Assembly (NCBI GenBank): GCA_030762175.1
Contig: CM060840.1
Span: forward strand, 44,482,001-44,546,000
DNA from: Metallyticus violacea
Lineage: Eukaryota; Arthropoda; Insecta; Mantodea; Metallyticidae
Reading direction: 5' to 3'
DNA length: 64,000 nucleotides
Position numbers and translations under genes: made by a program. Of this stretch, positions 9,690 through 22,014 are shown piece by piece (position 1 is the first letter of the stretch; each line of letters begins with the position of its first letter). A model generated the notes under the pieces. That model was not told the DNA's origin. It saw only the letters and a list, made by a program, of their open reading frames with translations, and searched no databases.

Positions 9690-12448
9690 CATTATTACAC
9701 AGTTATCCTTAATCTTTTAAAATATTTTATTCAACTTAGTAACGCAACAAAATCAGTTGTATAAAACTAGGGCTCTTTCAGGAACGAGAGATGGCGTCTC
9801 TAGTGGTGCATGCATACGCCTATAACTCTTACGGGCGAGAGGCTCCTAGTACTGCTTCATCTCACCTCAACTCTCTCTGTCAAAATACTCACCTAGACAG
9901 AAGTTCACTGTGGGACTGGCTGTCTTTCTGTCTTTCTTTCTTTTACATGGTGTTCACCAAGAAATTCTACAAAACAATGTAGAAATATGCAGATTAAATT
10001 TTAAAAAATATTCATAAGAATGGCAAATGAAAAGTTTATATACCACAAATGAATGCACTTTAGTTCATTGTTCCAACGACAGGTACATGTATATGGGAAA
10101 TTTATTGTCGAAATGGCTTGATTTGATGGTGCACTAATTTAAACTCCTAGGTACTGCAAGTCGCCCTCTTTAATCAGAAAATCCACACTTTCAAGTGGAC
10201 AAGGTCGATTTACCTGAATTTAAGGTTTACTGTGTTAGACCCTGCCTCTGAATGAAATCTTGCAAGGTCAATAGATAGGATATAGAGGTCTCTCACTTCG
10301 CTTAACTCTTAAGTTCCTCAACTTTTACTTTTGCGGGACCATAAGGGTTTAGTAAACTGAGGAATAGTACCTGTACGTTGAAAGTGCTATGAAAATAAAT
10401 TGAAATATCTTCTGAAACAATAGATACTTGGTCAATGAAAGAATTGATTAAGCATCCTGTTTTAGAGCTAACTTAAATTTTAATGGATTCATTTTCCAAC
10501 CTCAGTGCAACTGAAAAAGTTTCTATCGGGCCATAGTTCCTTAATAATATCAAAGGTATTCTAACATATCCAAAATTAAATATGTCAGTATAGTCGAGAG
10601 TTTCACAACAGTGCAAGATATCATTAAGGTTTCTTCTTAAATACTGCAATACTTTTAGTTTCAACAATAAGACTTATGTTTAATATAGTATCACCAGTAA
10701 AACAAAAATCATAGTTCTGATCTAATCCCTATTTAAGGATATAAGTCATCTCCGGTTTATCTTTCCTGGGTCTTTAGCATCCCTAGCTTGCAGAACACCG
10801 AAGTGCATCGACAATAATAATTAATGCTTTAAACACTTCATGTGCTAGTATTAGTGAAGCATATCCAACAGCCATTCCTTTACGAACGTGTCATTTTGTT
10901 TGCAAAATTTGGAAGCAAATATATTGTACATTTGAACCTCTGCGACAAATTCGAATGAAATACACATTTAGATTCGGGTACAGATTCTCACCATGAGGAA
11001 ATTTGTATTAAACCTATGTTCTCTTACGCGTGTATAGAAGTTGTTTATGTGACTGGTTGCAAGGTTAAAGCACGTAACACTGCCTTGTCCTCGCCGTGTA
11101 CATCTGTGTGTAGTAGATGCATGTGCAGTTGAATACAAGCATTCATTGAAAATGGGCTTTTATACTTTCCCTGAGTTGACCGATATGATAATGTAATATG
11201 GGGAGGCTAGAGGAAACATCCCTATATTTTTTCTTTGGGAGCATGTGCAGAGTGTCGTGTAGATGACCTCAGTTGACACAGGACACGAGCTGATTGAGCG
11301 AATATTCGCTGCTTTTGATCAAATACGACATAGATCTGAAATGTTTGCCACGGTTCGACAGGCACTGCTACAAATGTAATCAGGGCAGACTTCTGTAGTC
11401 TGTTCCAAGGACAATTTCATAATAAATAAATGTATCATAAATGCCAAATGTCTTATAGCATCTGTGCATCTGTTTTTCCTTCGATAATGTATGTCCTCCA
11501 AACTCATCAGAGAACACAGGTCATTTACCAAAAATATTCCTCAATTTGAGATCTATTTCTCCTCTGAATTTGTCGCAGAGATGATATTACCTTTCCTTGT
11601 ATAAAGGGTTTAATTCCAGATAGTTGCTTTATATGACGATACATTTTTAGACCCATTGATGTGTAAACAATGCAGTACTCCTGGTATTTATCGATTATAT
11701 TTCTATTAAGTATTGCCGTCACTGGTGTCTTTCTTCAAACTGCATAGAAACACAAGTAAGCTTTTATAATTATGAAATTCTTAATTTAATACCTTTGTTG
11801 TGTGTTGTAAACTGTAAAGAATTTAAACTCTTGATAAGAATATCTAAAAGAGCATCCTCTCAAATGGGTGGAAAAAGGATACACCATTTTCTAAATCCGC
11901 AAAGCCATCCGGCTGCATTTCCAATAACCACACACAGAATCGGCATGTCTCGCTAAATTCCCCAGTTTTCCGAGTTGGTAAATAGCGGGAGAGTTTTTTT
12001 AAAAAAAAAAAAGTTCCCCTCTACCGTAGGGTTTTCAGTCTCAAATGAAAATTGGAAAGGGGATGCGGCTGCTGAACAAAAAGATAAATTCGCATTGATT
12101 GTGCATACACTAAGTTCCACAGAAAAGCATCCTCTTTACAGAAATACCAGCTGACTGTGGGCAACTCTGCAAGGCGGTTTCATTGATCCGTTTAACAGCG
12201 CACGCTAGTATCCAGTGGATATTTAGGTTACCTTGTGAACAAACCATATAAAACTAAAGTAGAATTAGAGCGTTCGCTAATACAAGTATAGGAAAAATGG
12301 CAGCCGAGTAATGTATGAACAAAATCCTTACGGCGTTACAGGAACAGTTGGATTCTCTCGACTTTCCTAATGGAAACTCTGGGGAAGCTCCTGATCAACC
12401 ACAATGAGGTCATTTGAGTTATCGGCCGGCAGAATGCGATTACGTCTT
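9690..12448. other. Unassigned AT-rich sequence
   Basis: This is a long stretch in which I recognise no gene, element terminus or tRNA-like segment. Frames at 10473-10667, 11319-11531 and 11525-11722 (all minus) lack recognisable domains. Confidence 0.45.
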
Positions 12449-12520
12449 GGGAGAAACCAACCCTCAAGGTCATATAATCCATGTGCAGGTATCAGCTAAT
12501 AGTTACTTTGAGGGAGGCTT

Positions 12521-12562
<42 letters not shown>

Positions 12563-13350
12563 AGTAGTGTTAAACGCCCGTTTTTACTACTGAGGCACCA
12601 CAGGCGGTGGACACTGGTGATACATGAGATGAAATGATATATTGGGAAAGGATTTATTTTTTAAGGAAGGAAGCGTTCCAGGCCTAAGTTTAGGTACCTC
12701 CCCGGCATTTGCCAGTTATGAAGACTGAGGAAAACCTGGAAAAAACCCCAGTCAGGGAGGACGGTCCTGGCGGGATTCGAACCGCAGACCTCCCGCTCAC
12801 GAGTCCGTGCCTTAACGACCTCGGCCACCCGTGGCGGTCAGGGAGGCTTGTCAGCGAATGTTTGTGCACTCGTGTGTTTTCATTGTTTGTACCAGTACAT
12901 TTGTGTTCTTTATTCTTCATTAGTTACGCCATTACATAAACATAATTTTGAAAAAACATTTTTTTTTTTTTTTTTTCCCCTCCAGAGAAATAGTAAAGGT
13001 GATTCGAGAGAAAATATCTATCCTGGCAATCGCGTTACAAGTAGAGAAGCTGTTGGCCAATTATTAAAAAGTTACTCATTTACCAGTTACCAGTATCAAT
13101 TACTGATATTTCCAATATAGAAGCTGGCAATGTGAGGGGCATAATTTTCAGCATATCTTTTAACACAGGCTAGTGTATATTATTATCAGGTTTATTAACA
13201 GTATCACTTTACGCTTTCAGTAAAATATAAATAATGAAATAAAAGACTAACTTTACGGGCAGAGACCCCATCTCCCCCTTTTCCGGTTGCAGCGACTGCA
13301 TTTCCTCGGGCGCCTAAGTGGCCTGGAACTCAAATAACCTCACTGTGTGC
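12449..13350 (+). mobile_element. DUF4817-type transposon relic, split by a SINE
   Basis: The sequence is collinear with 33290-33875: an untranslated lead (GCAGGTATCAGCT, GAGGGAGGCTTG), a coding part and a distal part (CTCAAATAACCTCA near 13332). The coding part at about 12996-13090 reads SRENIYPGNRVTSREAVGQL, like the DUF4817 helix-turn-helix segment (YPGxRVPSRxTVxxLVxKF) of a mariner-related transposon family widespread in insects. The catalytic part is absent. SINE-A at 12523-12839 interrupts it with a clear 12-bp target duplication, so this relic is older than that SINE. Confidence 0.65.
12523..12839 (-). mobile_element. SINE-A, full length, with target-site duplication
   Basis: This tRNA-derived SINE lies on the minus strand. 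The head (about 12765-12839) has an A-box-like GTGGCCGAGGTCGTTAAGGC and a B-box-like GGTTCGAATCC, as in Leu/Ser-type tRNAs. The body contains the reverse of CCTAAACTTAGGCCTGGAAC. The T run at 12522-12560 is the poly(A) tail. AGGGAGGCTTGT occurs on both sides (12511-12522 and 12840-12851), a 12-bp target-site duplication typical of LINE-mobilised retroposons. Confidence 0.92.
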
Positions 13351-13545
13351 ATGTGTGTATGAGGTTTGTAGACTGGAAGCAGAATATTAAGGGTGTTATT
13401 TACGTGCATTCTCAATGCAATGCTTTTAGAATGAGGTAAGAAAGATACATGATAATGTGAATAAATACATTTTCATTTTATTGATTATAATGCTCACAAC
13501 ATTTAGTAATGCAAATGAAAGGTACCTGAGCAAGCGTTCTTCGGA

Positions 13546-13664
13546 GATACCCTAAACTTAGGCCTGGAACGCTTCCTTCCTTTAAAATGTTTCCCATTTT
13601 ATCATTTCATGTATTACCAGTGTCACCGCCGGTGATGTTTCAGTATTTAACACTATTAAAACAA
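13546..13664 (+). mobile_element. SINE-A, 5'-truncated copy
   Basis: It matches the distal body of SINE-A from TACCCTAAACTTAGGCCTGG to CAGTATTTAACAC but lacks the tRNA-like head. The orientation is plus. Confidence 0.85.
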
Positions 13665-14555
13665 CAAACTATCAAAAACTCATATGTTACATTCATTTCC
13701 CCCTATTTCGTTACATTTTAATAATGTTAAAAGCTTCAAAGCTTCACTAATACTTGATTTATAAATTTCCGCCGAAATATATGCACTGACGAAAATTAAT
13801 CTAAAGCCTTAAACGATCAAACGCATTTCGCGATCTATGAAATCATGACTTCGCATACATTACTAATATAAGAAAAATGCATTGTCACATATAAAGTGCA
13901 TTTAGTTTTATTGTAGATAATCTTTATGAGTGCTTACTGATTAAAGCAACTTTAATATTTATTATGTATTATATGGCTTCTTAATTTTAACAAAACCACT
14001 TGGGCCACGAATTACGAACCAGCCTTGTGCATCCTTTACAATCCATAAAAAATTTAAACACAAGTATTACATACACATTTCACTTATGTGATGTTATCAT
14101 AAAATCGACCAATGAAATGAAACAAAATTTTGAATGTTGGCCAGTCACAGCCCGATATAAAAGTGTAATTATTGTAAATTTTTATCAAATCCCTGCATTT
14201 ATCTCCTGGTCAGTATAGCCAACTGTATACTCCCACTATAATTCCTGAGCAAGCATCACTGACTTTTGCTAGCAGGTGGTGGGAATGCATTGATAGTAAC
14301 AAAACTGTCGACAATTGTTTTTTTGCCTATTCAGCCAAACAATCTGAAATAATTTTATAAATTATGTAACTGCCTAATAATAAACACTTTTGGTAAAATA
14401 TTATATCTGTTTTGTTATTCTCATTTGGTGTTTAAATCGAAAGATAGCAATATAATAATCGACTTTCGTCTATTTCAGTCTCATGGTTTCTATGTAGGTA
14501 GGTACTCAAAAGTAAGTATAACATTTTACACAAGTGTTAATATTCTGTGCGAGAA

Positions 14556-14557
<2 letters not shown>
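13665..14557. other. Unassigned AT-rich sequence
   Basis: No element or gene was recognised. A 72-codon frame at 14000-14218 (+) has no known motif. Confidence 0.45.

Positions 14558-14592
<35 letters not shown>
14558..14592 (+). repeat. (TA)n microsatellite
   Basis: It has about 17 TA units and directly abuts a copy of repeat H, as in the other H copies at 21.1 and 27.0 kb. Confidence 0.95.
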
Positions 14593-14596
<4 letters not shown>

Positions 14597-14690
14597 CAGT
14601 AATTATGATAGCAGAAAAAGATAAAACACAAAGAAAAAGTCATACTTGAGATCGATATTATTTCGGACTCGTGGAGTCCTTCTATGGCAA
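14593..14690 (-). repeat. Repeat H, copy with hairpin
   Basis: It aligns over its length with the reverse complement of 21238-21336. On the minus strand it reads GAA, stem GGACT (14679-14675), loop, AGTCC (14669-14665), then GAAAT. Compared with the 21-kb copies (GAACT/AGTTC), one base pair has changed on both sides, which keeps the 5-bp stem. Confidence 0.7.
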
Positions 14691-14814
14691 GAAGACAAGA
14701 CTTGTCTTATATAAGTTAAAAGTTATATAAGTTTTATTTATATTCTATTCATGAAACAGTCATAATCCCGTATTTGGCTCTTCTCTATTATTACTGACAT
14801 GGACATTCGTATTA

Positions 14815-15500
14815 TTTATTTATTTAGCCAACGCCTGTCCATAACTGTTCGCCATTTGACGTCGAGTTCCTAGTAGTGCAGAGTAATATCATCAGGCAGA
14901 TGTTCCAGCCTTGGACATGTGAATAGATGATCGCTCTCCATCCTTGACGCTCGACAAAGGACACAGATCATCCGCAGCCAAACCTATGCGTTGTAGGTGG
15001 GCTTGTAGTCATGTCATTTCCTGTCATCATAATGCGCAACCGATCTTTCTAATGTTCTTGGGATTGGTCCCTCAGTAGCGAGACGCTCCCACCGGCTGCT
15101 TAGAGTATTCTTTGTAAAGTTGTTGATAGTGACCGATACATGATTTTGGGCGGCTCTAAGTGTGGTTGGAATTGAGCGCTGTTCTAATGCTGCTCCCTGT
15201 TTTGCCAAATTATCAGTTTTTTCATTGCCTGGAATACCTATGTGGCCGGGGTCCATTGAAGACGCAAAATCCGCGTCTTTCTACTAACTCTGCCAACTTG
15301 ATGCGACATTGAACAGTATGGGGGCAGTTTGTTGGATTGTTGTTGCCCAGAGAGGAGATAGTAGCTTCAGAGTCCTGCTTTGCTGGTAGAGATGGATAAA
15401 ACGTGTAAATTGGTAGCGGCTTCAAGTACTGCGATGCTGTGGTGGATATAGTCCAGGGTGAAGTATACTTTCCCATGTCATTCCACAAACGTTATCCACT
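14815..15500 (-). mobile_element. LINE 3' end with RNase H domain, degraded
   Basis: This is the C-terminal part of a non-LTR retrotransposon ORF2 on the minus strand. The proximal part contains NNNPTNCPHTVQCRIKLAEL (about 15350-15280). The next part has PGHIGIPGNEKTDNLA, the hallmark of the RNase H domain in I/Jockey/R1-type LINEs (about 15252-15205). Nearer the 3' end is CVLCRASRMESDHLFTCP (about 14970-14915), the Cys/His tail motif of these proteins. The element ends in TAAATAAATAAT on the minus strand near 14815. At least one frameshift and two stops break the frame. RNase H would remove the RNA strand during reverse transcription. Confidence 0.85.
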
Positions 15501-16369
15501 TTCATTTGTGCTTGGCTTCCAGTGAGAGCAGCATCATAAGGTTACATAGTCACTCTTCACCCTTGAGCAAGAAGATCACGAAACACCTACAACTACAAAC
15601 CTTACAACGCTACCTCTATCGTAAGCCTAATACAACATTTTCGTTCAATGTTTTTTTCATTTTAATGGCTGGCTGCCATGACGGCAAATATTCTGATCCA
15701 CCTCCGTGCAAATCCGACTTCTCCTTGCTCTTTAGAACCGTGCGATATGCACACACAGAGGTTGGTGGCATATCTGCGGACGGCTGGCAGATGGGGTTAT
15801 AGCCATAGGTAAATTTATTCTCACACGTGAGGCATAATAAAGTCTCCCTACATGCTTACAACTCTCAACACCCCTTAATTGCACTCCTATGCCCAATACA
15901 CTTCGGTGAAGTTAATGCGGCAAAGATAAATTCCATAAATATTGTTATCTAAATGTCCGTTTTTGATTGGATAAATTCGTTTGGAGTGCTAAATAGTGAT
16001 GACAGGGGGAAAAGAGCTTAGAGAAGGGTTAATTCCTGTTGCGAATTATTTGGAAACATGGAAAACTACATTGAGATGATGAGAGAGTGATTATTACACT
16101 TTGATCAATAATCAAAAATTCAAAGATCCCTAGTTGCCTTTTTAATTAGGCAGTTCTTTATTTAGAATTGTATACACTCCTAGACCATACATTTTCCTTT
16201 GATTTTAAATGATGTTCTTTTTCTCTGCTTTATAATGCTTTTCTTGGGTCTTAACTCTTCTGCAAGATCTTTTAATCACAGAAGAACCAATCTTACGTAA
16301 CATATTCGCTTTATATTCAGTGCAATAAATATTTTCTGTCACTGTTAACAGGCATTCTATTCCACGACA
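15501..16369. other. Unassigned sequence
   Basis: This may include more 5' LINE sequence (15500-15800), but I could not recognise reverse-transcriptase motifs there. The 114-codon plus-strand frame at 15458-15802 has no recognisable domain and partly runs antisense to the LINE. Confidence 0.4.
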
Positions 16370-16930
16370 TCCTCTAAAGGCCAAGGTCACTCAGTGAACC
16401 AAGAAGATCATGCCCACAACCTTTTGGCACTCTTCATTGACTTCAAGTAAAGAAACACCACAGTAAATGGGGAGTACTATGCAGGCCTACTGCACAGACT
16501 ACGTGCTTCCATCAAAGAGAAAAGGTGAGGAAATCTGAGTGGTGGTGTACGCCTTCTTCACAACGCGCCAGTGCACACATCTCTTGTTACAAAGGAAGCT
16601 GTGAAGAATTATGGCTTCAAGGAGATCGATCATTCATTCTACAGCCCAGATCTAGCTCCCAGTGACTATTCCTATTCTTAAAACTCAAGAAGGACCTTCG
16701 AGGAAGGAAATTTATGTGTAACGAAGAAGTGATGGATGCTGTTTATGCTCATTTTGCAGATAAGACTTCTGACTTTTGGGGGAGGGGGGATTGAAATGTT
16801 AAGATGTTAAATGTTCAAAGATGTGAGAAACGTATTGTTATAAAGGGTAACTATATTGAAAAGTGAAATATAGTTTTTGTCTTTGTCATACCTAGAAAAG
16901 GATTAAGCCAGAAACTTATGGACCAAATCT
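16370..16930 (+). mobile_element. Mariner family M1, 5'-truncated copy
   Basis: From CTCTAAAGGCCAAGGTCACT onward this is collinear with the reverse complement of 619-1150, in the opposite orientation to that copy. One frame reads LLHNAPVHTSLVTKEAV, the second catalytic motif with its aspartate lost, then YSPDLAPSDY. The right terminus near 16905-16930 (AGCCAGAAACTTATGGACC) is a diverged M1 terminal repeat. The 5' end, including the DNA-binding domain, is missing. Where it overlaps the other copy, it preserves the HDN region better. Confidence 0.88.
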
Positions 16931-17334
16931 AGTAAGTTACTTTGGTCACAGTTATAAATTGTTGCAAAGTTTCTATTTAGCATAAATTGGGTATCTTTGA
17001 GTTAGAAAACCGAAAAACATAGTTCATACTTTAGCTTTTAATAGGAAGATATTTCAGCGAATCACATTAGCGAAGCAAAAAGTATTACTTCAGTATTCAT
17101 GTGATATCAAATTTGCGGATCAATCTTGCGTTTACATGCTGAAGTATTATTTATTTATAGAATATAAGCGGCAACATTGTTATTTAAAGGTGCTAAACTT
17201 AAAATGAGATAGGTGTGAACTACCTTGTTACTTTAAAAAGATCAGTTATGAAGGGGTGAGAGAAGGAATACAGATAACTTTATGTGCAGAGAAACTGCAG
17301 TATTATATTCGGCTTTAAAGGAAATCTTATCCTC
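16931..17334. other. Unassigned sequence
   Basis: Nothing was recognised in this AT-rich stretch. Confidence 0.5.
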
Positions 17335-17545
17335 CTCTATGGTGCAACAGTTCGACATCGGAACTCGGCTTGCCGCAGCGACCTCTGCGTCCTCTGCCAC
17401 TGTCTTGCGACATCCATGATAGAAGACAGAATTGCAGGAAGGCGTGCAATAGGCCGGACGCCTATCGTGCGGCTTTCAAGATCAAAGGACGCCGATTCTC
17501 TATAGGGTAGCGAGCTCCTCAATCGTCCTCACGAGAACGGATGGA
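17335..17545 (-). mobile_element. SINE-C, body fragment
   Basis: It resembles the body of SINE-C at 22015-22268: shared order GCTTGCCGC, GCGACCTCTGCG, TCTTGCGAC, GCAGGAAGGCGTG, GCGGCTTTC and TCGTCCTCACGA. The tRNA-like head is not present, so it is a 5'-truncated or decayed copy. Confidence 0.7.
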
Positions 17546-18489
17546 TTCCGTTTGAGATTTAAAGGAAATGGATTTAAAAAGGAGACAGTCGAAGAAAAAT
17601 GAGGGGGAAAAAAAAAAAGATGGCGCGTGTGTTTCTCATATTGTAGCTATGCGATGCGTTGACAATGTATTCAATTATATAAGGCAACATGGTTCGGAAT
17701 ATGTGACATTGCTCATGCAGACAAACAATAACAATCAGAAACAGAAAAGTACTGTAGACAACTTAATTATAAAATAGCATCCAGATACAATATTGAACTG
17801 TCATTCTAACAATTATGTCTTTACATGTAATTTGAAGACAATTTCAGGAAAACTTTTAGAAATGCCATTAGTGGAGAGACAACTTTGCAACATAGATATC
17901 TAATAGTTTGTGGAGCTGATTTTGCAATTTACATTCTCCTCGTTTTGTAAATTAATGTAGAGAAAGTGGCTTTTACATTTTTCCAGAATTTTGTAAGAGC
18001 ACCTACAGCTGTTTCTTGAACGAACTTCATATAGCATTTAAGAATAACAATTCGAACAATAACTTTTATTAAATGCTTGTAAATGACTTTAGTTAAGGTT
18101 TTGACATTGATTTGGGCATACAATAATATGCTTCAGCTTTAGAAGAAAAATATTAAAACGCATTGTTTATGTAATGACATTTTTCACACACCAGTTAAAA
18201 CAATATCTGCATTTAAATAAATAATTATTCGATTGATATAACAACAAAGAGACTGATAATTTCAGTAAACTTTCAAATACACATTTAAAATATTAAGAGC
18301 AAAATTAACACAAAATACAAAAACAGACTTTGTTTTGCATATATGAAAATAAGTACATCTTTTATGACCAAAATAACTACATGAACAAGAGATAAAAGGT
18401 ATAAACAAAGAAATAAACACGAAGTTTGAAAATAAAACATGTAGAGTCTATATTATAAGATAAATAAATAATGAATAATGCGTTATGCA
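17546..18489. other. Unassigned AT-rich sequence
   Basis: No gene or repeat was recognised. The frames seen here are short and featureless. Confidence 0.5.
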
Positions 18490-19070
18490 GTCTTTTGTTG
18501 AGCGCTCTCATTTGGCTTGGGTTTATAGGTTAACTCCGAGGCATCAATAATGAAATGGTCAGTTAAAACGGAGCATTACTTCTCAAGGGTTGCAATATCT
18601 TTATAGAATAGATCACTGTATTCATTACTTACTGCTGCACCACACTTGAGGAAGAAGTCAAGGAGGGCATGTTGCACTCAACCTTTTCCAAGCATTACTA
18701 CAGTTCGCCCAGAATCTCCTTGTAATCCGATGCTCCATTGTTCCCCATGAACAGACGTACTTAAAACTGCTTCCAGTATTCTTACCAGTATGTAGAATTT
18801 CATTAAACAGCCTGAAAAGCTCTCGAATCTGTGGAACTATGGAAGATTCCTTCTTTGACTTTTGCATCTCTTAAATGAGAAAGTTCTTCCCTATCAAGTA
18901 CTTAAAGGTTTCATTGCCTTGGTTCATTCTCTTCATAAGGCTTTTCACGATACAGTTTGATGTGCAACAATGGAAGCGAACCGTATTTTTGAGCCGATCA
19001 ACAACACGTTTTGTTCACATTTACTGAAGAGACAAGTCAATTGGCCGTTAAGTTTGGTGCAATAATATGA
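18490..19070 (-). pseudogene. Decayed member of a repeated arthropod protein family of unknown function
   Basis: Minus-strand fragments in three frames line up, in order, with a family I recall as highly repeated in arthropod genomes: MKRMNQGNETFKYL (about 18945-18900), IVPQIRELF (about 18840-18810), FKYVC (about 18760), CNMPSL, then FLKCGAAVSNEYSDLFYKDI (about 18655-18595) and ATLEK. In the family as I remember it, the last block reads like DFFPxNxGAVSDEHGERFHQDI, so the spacing and many residues agree. Several frameshifts and stops show that it is dead. The family's biochemical role is not known to me, and it may itself be transposon-derived. Confidence 0.5.
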
Positions 19071-21096
19071 CGAGACCTATAGAGAGACTCTTTTAAAAGG
19101 CAGATTCTCCAATTGCCTGGGCATCTGCTTCCGTGCAGTCACAGTTCTTCATCCTCCGCAAATACTTTTATTGTACTCGTGTTAATTTTAATAATATTTT
19201 ACATTAATAGTATGTGTTAACCGTTTCATCGATCTTGTTTTGCTTTCCTTACCAACATTTGAAAGTGCAAGTTACTACTTTGTGGTAGGAATACAGTTAA
19301 GTCTCTTGGTATATAAAATAAATATAAAATTAAAATGCAGTAACTTTCAAAAATAAACACCGCAACTACATCTACGTATTGCGTTTAATAAAATCGAAGT
19401 TGAGGTTTATCGGCTTTTTCTGCATTTTCGTGTCGCTTTCCCACAACATTAATCGGATAATAGAGAATACACCGTAGTACTTATTCTTACAGTGAAGCAA
19501 TACCATTTCCTAATGTTGTATATATCTTTTTAACCGACACCACCGATAATATTCATTGATTACGTAAAGGCTTTAGATAATGCTTTTAGAAGCAAAGTTT
19601 GGAAAAAGGCTTTCCTGAACATTTAATTAAAGTGATGCAATATATTTATCAAAATACAAAAATAAGTATTGGCTCAGGAAATAATAAAAAGAAATTACAA
19701 TAGATCAACGCTGTTCATTTTCGATCACGCTCTTTAATATTTACAGTGAGTCAACTGTCAAAAAAGGAGAAAACAGAACATTTTAACATGAACTTTGAGC
19801 TTTATGTTTGTGAAGAAATGTTTTCAATATGACCCAGTTTATGCGTAAAACATTTTAATGTGACCACAATTCGATCTTTAAATCCACTCTCTTTCTTAAT
19901 TGAGAAGTTTCAAGTTATTAATCATTTATCAATTTAAAATTCGCGCTGTTGCTAAATTTGTTTCATTCTCGTGTTATAAACTTTTAGATTTGTTACAAAC
20001 GAATGTGTTTGTTGACTATTTATCGTAAAACATGCGGTGGTAAGATACCTTTGTCTGTTGTGATTTTGATGAATTATAACCTTACAGGATAAAAGAATAC
20101 AGGTACTACAGGTGCAGTAACCGAAGGGGGAAAAAAACCTGAATTTAAAGGTAATCAATACAGTATTGAAAAAATGCGTATGCATATTAGGACTACAATG
20201 TCACTACATCAATCTGTAAGTTCGTCATCCACTTTCTCAAAAGTGTTTTTCAATGCTTTTTACATCACAACTTCTACACTTTTCAAAATAATTATATAAA
20301 ACTTTGCATAGACGTCATTCTTAATGAGAATAACATTCTAAACGGCAGTCTTTACATTTGGTTAAAAAAAACATTTATAACAATAAAGTTATTTAGAAAA
20401 GCTCAAAACGAGAATAATTTTGTAAAATACCTTTTTGAGACAAATCTTTAGAAGGTATATTTTAATAATGAATATTTTAATAGTCCATAGTAGAGGATAA
20501 TACATTTTACTTTATATTATGTCTTAATGATAAAACTATATTCTCTTGGCTTAAAAGTAAACGTGCAGTAGTTTTTGTTTGTTAGCCAACTTAAAACAGA
20601 ACTTTAAGTGACACCTTCTAGCCGCCTAACTGTAGTCAAGGAGATAGAGAGGATGCTGTGCCGACTCCAGGTTGTGTGCATTTTAAGGTTGAAGGAGCTG
20701 GTGAGCCTGAGGGGAGAGTTTCTTTTTCTCCGCTTCTTAATTTCATTACTTCTTTAGCTCCTTTTCATGGCAAATTTTAGGAGTATTCTTCAGTGATTCA
20801 CCTGGTTCGTTCACGTTATATCTTAAATAACCTCTCTGGTGTTCTTCAAAGAAATGTCACAACTTCTTTTCCAAAAAAGTATTTCCTGTTATGTTTTTCC
20901 CACTTCATGACGACGAATATTAACATAAATATTATCTAAGAATCCGTTTACGTATTTGCTCAAACCAGATGTAAATATTCTTCCAATTTTCCACACTTTT
21001 GTCAATTATTTTTCTTGTTTATATTCTACAGAAGCGTTTTAGATGAAGAAAGCGTCATTTTCTGCCTCTACCCCTTTAATTCCATGAATAAAAAAG
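19071..21096. other. Unassigned AT-rich sequence
   Basis: No gene or element was recognised. The part at 20570-20760 is slightly GC-richer but holds no motif that I know. Confidence 0.45.
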
Positions 21097-21376
21097 TTAT
21101 ATATATATATATATATATATATAAATTAACATTAATAATAAAAGTGGATAAGGATAAAACACTGAGAAAAAGTCACACTTGAAATTGCTATATTTCGAAC
21201 TACTGCGAGTTCTTCAATGGCAATGGCAGCTAGCTTCTTGCCATTGAAGAACTCGCAGTAGTTCGAAATATAGCAATTTCAAGTGTGACTTTTTCTCAGT
21301 GTTTTATCCTTATCTACTTTTATTATTACTGTTAATTTGTTACATTGTTAATAGTGTTACTTTATTTTTATTTTTC

Positions 21377-21408
<32 letters not shown>
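21097..21408. repeat. Two inverted copies of repeat H flanked by (AT)n
   Basis: The arms 21125-21223 and 21238-21336 (99 bases each) are reverse complements with about two mismatches, separated by a 14-base spacer. (AT)n tracts lie outside, at about 21099-21123 and 21379-21408. Each arm contains TTGAA, a 5-bp hairpin GAACT/AGTTC (21249-21253 with 21260-21264 on plus) and GAAAT. The right arm continues with GTTAATTTGTTACATTGTT, which also occurs at 27.08 kb. As RNA the whole region would fold into one long hairpin. Related single copies lie at 14593, 27033 and 9521. Confidence 0.9.
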
Positions 21409-21410
<2 letters not shown>

Positions 21411-22014
21411 CTTTTTCTCATAATTTAAATTTGTCATCTGATGCGCTTAGTCTCCAGCTACTTTAGTTAACCTACAGCCTCACGTTCTTATAAAATATGC
21501 AAACAGTTTCATCGAAAATCGAAAAAGTGACCTGAATCTTTGCATCGGTACAACCTGCCTAAGGCTCGCGGATGACTTCTGGTTATTCTAATATTGCCGA
21601 TACTCAAAAGTTAAGAGTAAACTTAACTCCCGTACCCCAGACTTTCTCTCAAGGAAACAGATTATTGGACTTGTGCGGCCAGCAAGGAGTTATGGGAAGC
21701 TGTTAGATTACAAAGTTCTGCATTGCTGCAGACAAGATGGAATTCCAATACTCCGCAAAGCGTTAACCTCTCGTGGGTTTTCAATCTGGATACAGTGGTG
21801 GGTGTTATTCATGGTTAAGATGAGAGACTACGTTGTTTCATTGTTAACAGAAAAGCTTCCCCTCCCCCTTTCTTTCTTACAATTTGTGGCTTACTACGAA
21901 TGAAAGGATGTTTTACAAGCACATATAATATTTTTAACAAGCAAGTAGCATGTTAAAACCAAGTTAACAATTTCCATTTCCAAATTCTCAATTCATTTAA
22001 ACTTCTTATTTGAC
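21409..22014. other. Unassigned sequence
   Basis: No feature was recognised. The 76-codon plus-strand frame at 21673-21903 lacks known motifs. Confidence 0.45.

Noticed and set aside
12690..12939. 76-codon frames on both strands at the SINE
   Set aside because: They arise from the SINE-A sequence itself; the same peptide appears in the SINE-A copy at 60149-60361.
15458..15802. 114-codon plus-strand frame
   Set aside because: It overlaps LINE sequence coded on minus and has no recognisable motif.
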